Assembly (NCBI GenBank): GCA_023101725.1
Contig: JALJCO010010184.1
Span: forward strand, 96,147-160,146
From: Atherinomorus stipes
Lineage: Eukaryota > Chordata > Actinopteri > Atheriniformes > Atherinidae
Direction: 5' to 3'
DNA: 64,000 nt
Shown here: one piece after another, positions 54,258-64,000 of the stretch
How the letters are laid out: each line of letters begins with the position of its first letter
Position numbering within the stretch: position 1 is the first letter of the stretch
The notes under the pieces: model-generated
Seen by the model: the letters and a program-made list of their open reading frames with translations, nothing else
Told to the model about the DNA's origin: nothing
Databases searched by the model: none
Position numbers and translations under genes: made by a program

Positions 54258-55046
54258 CAGTTGTGTGAAAAAGTGTTTGCCCCTTCCTGATTTCTTTCTG
54301 TTTCCTTTTTTTTCATTTTAGTCACACGTAAATGTTTCAGATCATCAAACAAATTTAAATATTAGACAAAGATAACACAAGTGAACAAAGATTGCAGTTT
54401 TTAAATGAAGATTTTTATTAAAAGGAGGGCATTCCAAACCTCCATGGCCCTGTGTGAAAAAGTGATTTGCCCCCTAGACCTAATAACTGGTTGTTCCACC
54501 TTAGCAGCAACAACTGCATCAAGCGTTTGTGATAACTGGCAGTGAGTCTTCTACAGCGCTGTGGAGGAATTTTGTTCCACTCATCTTTGCAGAATTGTTG
54601 TAATTCAGCCACATTGGAGGCTTTTCCAGCATGAACCGCCTTTTTAAGGTCATGCCACAGCATCTCAATGGGATTCAGGCGGGGACTTTGACTAGGCCAC
54701 TCCAAAGTCTCCATGTTGTTGTTCTTAAGCCATTCAGAGGTGGACTTGCTGGTGTGTTCTGGATCATTGTTCTGCTGCAGAACCCAAGTGCGCTTCAGCT
54801 TGAGGTCACCAACAGATGGCCGGACATTCTCCTTCAGGATTTTCACACAGTTTTTCACACATCGCCATGTAGGTTTTTTTTTTTTTTTTCCCCACCATAC
54901 TAATAAAAATCTTCATTCAAAAACTACATTTTGTGTTTACTTGTGTTATCTTTGTCTAATATTTGAATTTGTTTGATGATCTGAAACATACAAGTGTGAC
55001 AAACATACAAAAAAAGAAGAAATCAGGACACTGATTCACACAGCTG
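54258..55046 (-). mobile_element. Tc1-like deletion derivative
   Basis: Same family as 18,465-20,981 and inverted relative to it. It begins CAGTTGTGTGAAAAAGTGTT after TA (54,256-54,257). The right end is degraded (CTGATTCACACAGCTG instead of CACACAACTG), with TA a few bases further. Only the C-terminal half of the transposase remains: the joint near 54,838-54,860 fuses the middle of the gene directly to the distal inverted repeat. Confidence 0.88.
54478..54840 (-). pseudogene. Tc1-like transposase, C-terminal half
   Basis: Open on the minus strand: LKENVRPSVGDLKLKRTWV, QQNNDPEHTSKSTSEWL (second catalytic Asp), WPSQSPRLNPIEMLWHDLKK (catalytic Glu) and IPPQRCRRLTASYHKRLMQL. The DNA-binding domain and first Asp are deleted. 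Like the copy at 19,529 it ends in an L-L-L-L-R-W-N-N reading, so the two copies share the frame change that replaces the usual C-terminus. Confidence 0.9.
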
Positions 55047-55689
55047 CGTATGATAGATAAAGAAATAATGTATAACCTAACTTGTTTAAAATGAAGGGCA
55101 GTAGCTACAAGCTGACACACTAAACCTGTGAACCTAAATGAAAAAAGGTATTCTTCCCCTTTCTTAACAAATATGGTGTTGCAGATTCATGTCTTCACTC
55201 AGCAGCAGCACAATGCAGATTACGGTCCATGCAGATCCAGTTACACATGTGAGCCACTGTCTGGTCCTCTCGTGACAGGCTCCTAACACCTCGGGCGCTG
55301 CAATGTTGGCAGGCCACAACAAGAAGCGATGAGCTCGTCTGACAAAAAGTGCTGACATGCTTACTTCTCTCTCCCTTTTTTCAAGCAGGACAGAAACGGC
55401 TTTCTTTTTCTACATCTTACTTTCTGTGTTTTTCCAAAAACAACTTTGTTTCGATGAGTTTCGAATTTCTTTCAGGGAGGATTTTATTCACCACTCTCTG
55501 ATGAGCTGACAAATATGTAGAAATACAAAAAAGGGGATTTATAATGTGGTTAATGTTCACTAGATTTAGAATGTTTGATTTCATATGAAGCCACCGACAT
55601 GGGGAAATCATTTTTGTGCCGTTCTTACGACATGATGCATTTAGCTGAAGACTTAAAGAGTACGTATTTCATGTACTTATTCCAAGTGT
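55047..55689. other. No recognised gene
   Basis: Unremarkable mixed sequence. Confidence 0.4.
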
Positions 55690-55945
55690 TTAAAGGGATC
55701 CAACACCTAAAGAATGACATGCGTTCATTTTCTACTGGCCCTCATGCTGAGCAAGAATCTGGAGCACTTTTTTTCATATCTCAATTGCAGCTGGGGGTCC
55801 GGGGGGTTTTCATTATCCACCGACTTTCATATAATGGAGTTCACCAGTGCCTAAAACAAAAAGGTCCATAAAAGTCCACAAAAACTTGTCAACATTCCTC
55901 CAAACTGCTCATCCAATGTAATCCAAGTGTCCTGAGTGGGTAGCA
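55690..55945 (+). repeat. Dispersed repeat family, most complete copy
   Basis: Begins AAAGGGATCCAACACC near 55,693 and runs to CACTCAGGACACTTGG-complement near 55,940. Matching copies lie inverted at 29,060-29,325 and deleted at 35,990-36,100. Probably an old MITE; terminal inverted repeats are not obvious. Confidence 0.7.
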
Positions 55946-56199
55946 GTGTTAACTTTGTTTAAGAATAATTTTCTTCTTCGTCCACAATCTATTTTACTCA
56001 ACAAAAAAACTAAACAAAAACTAGATGAAAACCAACGCGCAGGGATCAAAACTGTAACGAAAGTTAATGACATTTTTGTCAGCAAATAAAAATGAGATGA
56101 AAATACCCGACAGCAAAGACATCCAATCAGAACAACTGTTGTGTTGAAAGGTGGAACGTATTTGATAGACATCCAATAAGAGCACAGACGCATGAGGCT

Positions 56200-57566
56200 G
56201 AATCTGATAGGCTACCACCATCATGTGATACAGAAGCTAGAATCTGATAGGCTACCACCATCATGTGATACAGAAGCTAGAATCTGATAGGCTACCACCA
56301 TCATGTGATACAGAAGCTAGAATCTGATAGGCTACCACCATCATGTGACACAGAAGCTAGAATCTGATAGGCTACCACCATCATGTGATACAGAAGCTAG
56401 AATCTGATAGGCTACCACCATCATGTGATACAGAAGCTGGAATCTGATAGGCTATCACCATCATGTGATACAGAAGCTAGAATCTGATAGGCTACCACCA
56501 TCATGTGACACAGAAGCTAGAATCTGATAGGCTACCACCATCATGTGATACAGAAGCTGGAATCTGATAGGCTACCACCATCATGTGATACAGAAGCGAG
56601 AATCTGATAGGCTACCACCATCATGTGATACTGAAGCCAGAATCTGATAGGCTACCACCATCATGTGATACTGAAGCCAGAATCTGATAGGCTACCACCA
56701 TCATGTGATACTGAAGCCAGAATCTGATAGGCTACCACCATCATGTGATACTGAAGCCAGAATCTGATAGGCTACCACCATTATGTGATATAGAAGCTAG
56801 AGTCTGATAGGCTACCACCATCATGTGATACTGAAGCCAGAATCTGATAGGCTACCACCATTATGTGATATAGAAGCTAGAGTCTGATAGGCTACCACCA
56901 TCATGTGATACTGAAGCCAGAATCTGATAGGCTACCACCATTATGTGATATAGAAGCCAGAATCTGATAGGCTACCACCATCATGTGATACAGAAGCCAG
57001 AATCTGATAGGCTATCACCATCATGTGATACAGAAGCTAGAATCTGATAGGCTACCACCATCATGTGATACAGAAGATAGAATCTCATAGGCTACCACCA
57101 TCATGTGATACAGAAGCCAGAATCTGATAGGCTACCACCATCATGTGATACTGAAGCCAGAATCTAATAGGCTACCACCATCATGTGATACAGAAGCTAG
57201 AATCTGATAGGCTACCACCATCATGTGATACAGAAGTTAGAATCTGATAGGCTACCACCATCATGTGATACAGAAGCCAGAATCTGATAGGCTACCACCA
57301 TCATGTGATACTGAAGCCAGAATCTAATAGGCTACCACCATCATGTGATACAGAAGCTAGAATCTGATAGGCTACCACCATCATGTGATACAGAAGCTAG
57401 AATCTGATAGGCTACCACCATCATGTGATACAGAAGCGAGAATCTGATAGGCTACCACCATCATGTGACACAGAAGCTAGAATCTGATAGGCTACCACCA
57501 TCATGTGATACTGAAGCCAGAATCTGATAGGCTACCACCATCATGTAATATAGAAGCTAGAGTCTG
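56200..57566. repeat. 40-bp satellite, about 34 units
   Basis: Head-to-tail array of a 40-bp unit starting AATCTGATAGGCTACCACCA and continuing TCATGTGATACAGAAGCTAG. Most units differ at only one to three positions. Variants (CTGAAGCCAG, TATAGAAGCTAGAG, CTATCACCA) recur in clusters, for example alternating CTGAAGCCAG and TATAGAAGCTAGAG units at about 56,740-56,960. This suggests that multi-unit blocks were copied. Just left of it, GACATCCAAT(C/A)AGA also occurs twice. Confidence 0.97.
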
Positions 57567-60245
57567 GCTGCTTTCACATCATTTCATTACCTAAAACTCT
57601 TAGAAGTGGAAACAAACTGCATGTTTTGTATCTGTACAGTGGTATAGCAATACTCAAAAAAGTATTGATTCCAATATTTTTCTGGCTGGTATTGAAGTTT
57701 TGACTCCAGGGTATTGATATGCCCATCCTTAGGTCGTGCACAAAAATACGGACTATATTACATTTTTAGTCACTCAGTTTATATATGCATTTCATAGTTT
57801 CTTTCATTTTAATGTAGCTTACATTCTTGACAGTTTTTTGGTTGCATGTTGCCTTGGGAAACCTGGAATCAATCTCCCGAACTTTTGGATGATAAAAAAC
57901 TGCTCTGTGTCCAAGTCTATTCCTTAAGAGCTGCTATCGTGCAATGGTTAGATGCAATTCTTCCTCAACGTCACCTTAATTATGTCGTGCACTCGTCATT
58001 CAGCTCTGCAGAGGTAACGAGACAAGTTGCTCTGGAGGAATAGACTTGGACACTATTGCTCTGCAGTTTTGTACTTTTGTTATTGGAAGTGAATTTTAGA
58101 ATCAAAGACAAAAATTTTAAAACCAGTATAAATAACAAGTGAAACAATAAAATCCAACATATTTTACTCTGACAAATACTTTTAAGAGGCTGCTCAGAAC
58201 TTGAAGTAGCTGAACATTTTACTTAGCTTTAACAGAACACCCCACCTTGCATGATTTTAACTGAAAACGCGGGTCCATCCATGATCCTGGGGCTCCTTGT
58301 AGGATCAAAAATGGTGACTCAAAACAAAAACCCCCTTGGAAAAATATGGAAGTAAAAAGCTTAAAAACAAACTAATTTATGTCACAATATGTTTTGCCTG
58401 TGATGGGGAAAGATGTTAATTACATGTTCAGGATCAAAGACTTGTGCTGTTCAGCACCTCAGATCTGGCGTTGGCTAGCGCTGCTGCTGGCCGACACATA
58501 ACTCTGAATATCAGATCTGCAGCTGCCCGAGCCTCTTCCCTCATCAGTGCTGGATGAACCACTCAGCACAGCCTGCGACATGTGTGAGTGTATTTGTGGT
58601 GTTTTGTTTGTTGGTATGTGAGCCAACATGATGCAATACGATTATTGCATGCTTTCTGCAAATAAGCATATTCCCTTGTCTTTTTTTTTTGGAGTCTGTA
58701 TTGTAAGTTGTTCCATGTGTTGGGAGTTTGAAACAGTATGTCATCAAGTGAAATGATGCACAGGTACTCTGATGTAATGGCATGTGCATGCTAATCTGAT
58801 TAGCTGCAATGAAAGCAACAAGATGGCAGATGAATTGTGATGACGTGCTAATGATACTTGCAGAGATTGCCTCATGCGTTATCTGATTGCTTTTTTTTCT
58901 GGCTGAGATCAGGTTTTGATAAACAATAATTTCAAAATGTGTATAAAGGGAGGGGTGTGCGGTTTGTTTCTATTTTGTTCTCGTCACATAAACCAAAACC
59001 CTCTCGGTTTCCTGGATATACTCCACATTCTTACTGGATTTTTTTTTGGATGATGTTATATGCGCGTTCAACGTTTTACAAGGTTGATCTAAGATTTAAT
59101 TTGTAAACAAAAATGTATATGCATGCCTCTTCGGAGCATGTATGCTGCTTTCTAACAAGGGTGTGTTTTGGTGTTTTACACACCTGGGAGTTGAGCAATA
59201 AAACTGACAAACGCTTCACACTAAGCAGATCCAGTGCGGCATCTGGAGATTTAAGACCTTTCAGCAAACCTGACCAGAAGTTAATTAAAGAGTGGAGTAT
59301 GTTATGCATTTATTTAACTGTCAACATATTTTCTCAATTTTGTTAAAATCCCTGTTATTTCTGTCCATATGAGTCCCAGATCAGTGTTTACATACCGCGT
59401 GACCTGAAATATCCTCATCTCCATGTCAGACAAAGTGCTTTCATGTGGGTAACACATATAAGTATATGGCATCTTAACCCTTATAGCTCCCTCAGCTTTC
59501 TGAAGGGGTAGCAATGACCTTGTTACTTTTTCCTACTAATGCAAAGCGCAAAAAACTTGGTCAAGGTGTGTATTTTGGCTTGACTCATGATATTCTAGAA
59601 GATGGGTTGTGTAACTCTTTTTCTAAGGTCTCTTACTAAAATACACCTCATTTCCTCCTTAGTGCCAATCCGTGCACCATTGACTTGCATTGAAAAGGAC
59701 CTTTCTATAATCAAATGCCATTTCAGAATAAATTTTTAGGATAAAATTGTTTTGCCTCACACACTTGCTCTACACTTCAATGATGTAGTTTGAACAGTTT
59801 TCCATGACATAAGACCATTTACTCAAAAAGGGCCCCGCTTTTTATCTTAGTGATGAAACCATAGACTTCGATGTCATTTCAGCAAATTACTGTTCTTCAA
59901 AAACTCTAAAATGCTGAACACATCCAATGAAGTAAAAAATCATTTTTCTTTCATGTGAGGTTATTTGTGCATGAAAGGGTCTCAAATTTGTAATTTAGTT
60001 GTTTTTTTTTCCAAGCATTTTAATCAGTCAGATCACATGCATAAAAGACAGCTAATTATTCAGGTCAGTCTTTTGCAGGGAATTTAGTTCCCTCTCTGTA
60101 ATGCTGCCATTCCAGTTCAAATTGGAATTTTTCCCATATTTTTTTGCATTTTATCTTGAATCAAGTTCTCATTGAGCCTTTTTAATTGTGGTTGCTATAA
60201 TCTAATGCTCTGCCTATCTAATAATGGCTTGCCACCTACAGGGTA
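57567..60245. other. No recognised gene
   Basis: 2.7 kb of A/T-rich sequence without terminal repeats or convincing coding signal. Confidence 0.4.
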
Positions 60246-60482
60246 TTTTTGGCTATTTAACCCACTTTTCACTTTTAAGAAGTGGGAAAATTTTGTGTAC
60301 AAACTGGAACTTAAAAGGGTTAAACTTTTTAAACTTATTGATTTTTTAGTATTGCTGGTTAGGCCAGAAGTCAGTGATGACAGCCATGAAAAAAATGCAA
60401 CTTAATTTTTAGATAATATTTACCAATAATTGACATTGGCCAGTCCGTGCCCTTAAGAAGCTTAATGTAACTTAACAAAAAA

Positions 60483-60517
<35 letters not shown>

Positions 60518-60841
60518 ATACCTCTTAACACAAAAAGTAAAGATGCATCAAAAAACATTTTTATACCTTTCTTTAAATACTCCAGGGCTCTGATAATCCT
60601 GCACAAAAAAAGTAATTTTGCATTTATCGTGTTTAATTTAACCCCATTTTCAGTTTTTTGGAAGTTGGAGCATTGTGTATGCAAAGTGGAAGAGTTAGAA
60701 TTTTAAAAGGCATTGATTTTTGCTATTGATGGTTAGGCCAGAATTCTGTGATGACAGCCATGAAAGAAAAATGTGACTTGTCATTTTAAATCATATTTAC
60801 AAGCCATTAACTGTCATTGGCCAGTCTGTGCCCTGAAAGCT
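60246..60841. repeat. Diverged direct duplication, 374-bp offset, with (AAAT)n between
   Basis: GGTTAGGCCAGAA, GTGATGACAGCCATGAAA and CATTGGCCAGTC(C/T)GTGCCC occur at about 60,358-60,455 and again at 60,731-60,832. Weaker similarity (TTTAACCC-ACTTTTCA, AAGTGG, TTGATTTTT) extends left of each. An (AAAT)n microsatellite of about ten units (60,479-60,520) separates the copies. Confidence 0.75.
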
Positions 60842-62490
60842 TTACGTACCGTTTTCTTTGGGAGCTATAACAGTTAATCAATCTTCACTTGCTTCAGACT
60901 GATTCACAGGCACAGCTCTGACATTTCTGACAGATTTGTGGCCTCAAAGTTAGATGTGCCAACTCTCATGTTAGATTTAACACTCAAACATATAGAAGCT
61001 CAGACACAGAGGGATTTCTGGCTGTAATCAGTTTCTGGTGGGATCTTCAGCAACACCCTGGTGCTGCTCATCCAGCAACGTGACTTGGCGAACTTTCAAC
61101 ATTCTGTAAATGTCCTGAGCTGAACATAATTCACACTTTCTTTAGCATTTTCTGTAATGTTCTTGAAAACCAAAACAGATTGCTCAGCCTCTACAAACCA
61201 ACTTCATAGTAAGAGTTTTCCTGTTTTAAACCTCGGCTGGGGTCTTTCTGGATGCTCTACTCCTGCATGTGTAAGGACTCTCCACGTACTCCATCTATCC
61301 TCCTACAGTCCAAAAACCATCCATGTCATGTTAAATGGTGATTCTAAGTTGACCGTGAAAGTGAGTGTGCGAGATTGTTGGCGTTGTTTGTCTCTGTGTT
61401 GGCCCTGAAATGAACTGGGGCCTCATTTATAAACGTTGCTTACGCACAAAATAGGGCCTGAAAGTAGTGTACGTGACTTCCCACGCAAAGGTACAAAACG
61501 AAACAAACTTGGCGGAATATGTGCACATGTATGCAAAAAGCTGCTGGGATGGGCTCCAGCAGACCCCACAACTTGGACAATTTGGACTTCAGATGTATAG
61601 AAACAGGGTTCTTGCAGGGTCTTAAACATTCTAAAAAATCTAAACTTTAAATTCAAGGCCTTAAAATGTCTGAAAAACAACCAGCTATCCATCCAAGGTC
61701 TAAAATTTGATTTAGACGAGTCTTAATTTGATACTTTTATTTATTCCTGAGAATGTTGGCTGCATAGAATATCCTGAATAAAACGTAGCAATCAGAAGTT
61801 GATTCTGCCCATCTTTCTAAGAGGCTCACATAGCTACTGCACGAGTGTTGTACTTGATGATTAAACTACAAATCCTGTGACAACTACTTGTTTAACATTT
61901 TCTCTCTCAGTTTTTCTCATAAAAATCTCATCATGTCTGACAGCCTCAGTGTCACAAATAGACTAATTCCACCAGCGTTTTGTGTGTTGTGCCATCTTGC
62001 ATTGCTTGGGGAACGAGTCCGAATTGCCTCGTATCTGCTAACATGGAAAATAGAGTGAATATCTGGATTTACATTGGACCGTCATGTAAGGTAATGATAA
62101 CCTTCAGGTCTGTTGTTCAGAGATCTCTCTGTTACTCTGACATTTTTTTTATTTTATTTTATTTTATTTTTTTTACATCGGAGCATTAATGAAAACTGTT
62201 ATTCATCTTTAGAAACTGGCTTCAATGACAAGCCACACTGGAATAACGCACATCTCATGATTACTTATCAAAGTTTAAAAAATTTAACTCTTTCAAAGGT
62301 GGTTACTTTTCTATTTTGTCCCATATTTGGCTTTTGGTACTGTTTAAGGACTGTACAGACCACGTAGCCTTCACATGTCCTGCAGATGAAACTAAAGGCT
62401 GCAGGACACCGTCTTCCTGATCCGTTTGTGTTCGCAACTGAATTATTTTTATTTTCTGGTCACAACGTTGCCCTGATCAGAGCAAATAAC
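60842..62490. other. No recognised gene; hAT-like end at 61,420
   Basis: GGGGCCTCATTTATAAACGT at about 61,418 is the kind of terminus seen in fish hAT elements, but I cannot find the opposite end. A TTTTA-rich run lies at 62,141-62,175. The rest is unremarkable. Confidence 0.4.
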
Positions 62491-62497
62491 GTTTATA

Positions 62498-63929
62498 CAG
62501 GGCTTGAAATTCACTTCTCAAAATGGGGGGAATTCCCCCTTACATGCTTCACCAAGGGGGATTTGGATACTTTGGGGGGGGATATTTACAGGGCGCTTTA
62601 CCACAGGTCTTACAGCGTCCTACCCGTACCTCAGATTAATAAGGAGCATTAATTTGTCTTTTTCATCCTTCTTAGTTTTCATTTTAACCAGCTCTCTTGT
62701 CCCGTCTCCATTCTCTTTATCAGCTATCATCAGTTTTTACCAACTTAATACAAAAAGTACATATTGCAGTAATCTGTTGCATCTTTCAACTGCATAATTA
62801 TAATCAGTGGTTCTGGTGGTTCTTTCTTCCAGCTCTGTTCTGTTCTCTCTCCTCTACGTAATCTCTTGCATTTGATAAAAGTTCTGTTAAAATCAAACTG
62901 GTCTTGGGGAGGACAGAGCATCTTCTACATGCAAGGCTAGAAAACTGTCAGAAACTTAATGAATATAATAACACATTTAATAACACCTTTAAGAACACCC
63001 AAAGATACTTAATAGGAAAGAAAATGGAAACACAGAGAAAACAATAAAGAAGCTGAGATAAACAAGAACAAGTGAAGAGCAGTGAGAATGTGAGAAAATG
63101 ATGAGGAAACATCCCCAAAATCAGCTTCTTTCTCCAAAATAATACAAAATTTTGATTTTTAATATGACATATTTAATGCTCTTTAGCCTATGCGTCAAAA
63201 TATAAAATGTATTCCTAATATCAAACTATTATTTATCAATATTATCTTTATCTATGAATCGATCTCACATTCAGCTGCCATGTGAGAAACGGTGACGCAG
63301 CGCTGATGTTGGTCTCATCACACCAACATTAAACTGAGCAGCTCGTGTCTCCATCATTATGATCAAACACGGATATTCTGAGCCAGTTAGGCTAAAACTT
63401 TTCTTTGGGCTGCTTGGTACCGTGACCAGCACCGGCGCTACCTGAGGATCCGGAGGATTTGGGTCGTAAACGAGACCGACACCGGCGCTGCCACAGCGCA
63501 GATCTTTACTGGTGTTGGTCCAGACCAGCTTCCCTTCAGGTGACCCGAAGTTACATTTACGTTATAAGACTCCGTGAAAGTATCGTCTTACCGGTGGGAA
63601 ATCCGCCAACAATGGCTGGTTTATCAACATGAGGGAAGCTGCGACATCTGACAGGTCAGAGAGAGAGAGAAAGGGAGCGCGCGCTTTATTAAAGGGCCGA
63701 CGCGGGAGGCGACGTCACTCCTTCTGAATGAAAGGAGAGGGAGCGATGTCGCCTCAAGCGTGTCGAGCCCTTTATTCTACGTCATTTTATGGCTCCGATG
63801 CAAAGGTTCACTGCACATTACGTCGCTGCAATTGCAAGCGGGAATTTCCCGCATTATAAGAGCGAAGTTTGCGGGAATTGATGGTATTATGCGCGATTCC
63901 CGCAATCCCGCAGCGAATTTCAGGCCCTG
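62498..63929. mobile_element. hAT-like element with CpG-rich interior
   Basis: A 1,432-bp element with ends CAGGGCTTGAAATTC and GAATTTCAGGCCCTG, flanked by GTTTATA on both sides (62,491-62,497 and 63,930-63,936; 7 bp match, an eighth is ambiguous). The right 550 bp is GC- and CpG-rich (CCGGCGCTACC, GAGACCGACACCGGCGC, CGACGCGGGAGGCGACGTC), like a promoter/5' exon region, while the left is A/T-rich. No transposase frame is seen, so it is a deletion derivative. A (TA)n run follows at 63,933-63,946. Confidence 0.82.
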
Positions 63930-64000
63930 GTTTATATATATATATATGTTCCAATAACCAGGAATGTGACGTCCTTCAGATTTCCTCCAGCAATACGTGG

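Noticed and set aside
56200..57566. CRISPR-like regular repeat array
   Set aside because: Units are contiguous 40-bp tandem repeats with no unique spacers, and the surroundings are vertebrate; it is a satellite.

Overview
The window looks like teleost fish nuclear DNA. It is gene-poor and packed with the usual fish mobile elements: Tc1/mariner, hAT and PIF/Harbinger elements and their non-autonomous derivatives, L2/Rex1-like, L1-like and RTE-like LINEs, a tRNA-derived SINE, minisatellites and microsatellites. The only host coding sequence I can support is one exon: exon 1 of an insulin-like growth factor-binding protein 5 gene (igfbp5) on the minus strand at 1127-1460. Its intron 1 runs off the left edge, and everything to the right is its 5' flank. 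From what I know of vertebrate synteny, IGFBP5 has a large gene-poor region upstream, and 62 kb without another host exon fits that.

Layout. 1-3.6 kb: igfbp5 intron 1, exon 1 and proximal 5' flank. 3.6-9.7 kb: a decayed Tc1 element, a hAT MITE with a perfect target-site duplication, a LINE 3' end, and a suspicious homopolymer-filled stretch (7.3-8.6 kb). 12.1-12.6 kb: a 33-bp minisatellite. 14.5-16.8 kb: two palindromic GGGTTA-type MITEs around a dead LINE reverse transcriptase, then an L1-like remnant. 18.5-21 kb: a dead Tc1 element carrying a nested TTAA-flanked element and a long G/A tract. 22.8-27.5 kb: hAT MITEs, a LINE split by a 1-kb hAT element, a palindromic MITE with its empty site nearby, a SINE, and a triple-nested repeat. 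31-36 kb: a Harbinger-type MITE, a 1.15-kb foldback element, an RTE-like LINE 3' end, and a Harbinger-like element containing two tRNA-like segments. 37.2-40.4 kb: a nearly full-length but frameshifted Rex1/L2-like LINE. 45.6-46.6 kb: a 21-bp minisatellite. 47.6-50 kb: a hAT nested in a hAT-like element. 50.8-51.8 kb: a Tc1 transposase pseudogene in which a 31-bp minisatellite has grown out of the coding sequence. 52.9-53.5 kb: a foldback element. 54.3-55 kb: a Tc1 deletion derivative. 56.2-57.6 kb: a 40-bp satellite of about 34 units. 62.5-63.9 kb: a hAT-like element with a CpG-rich interior.

No gene set here works together as a pathway, and I see no intact transposase or LINE. I did not find a novel biological system. 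The most informative observations concern repeat evolution: a minisatellite born from transposase codons, two paralogous empty sites, nested insertions with readable target-site duplications, tRNA-like parts in a DNA transposon, and two stretches that may be assembly or base-calling artefacts.
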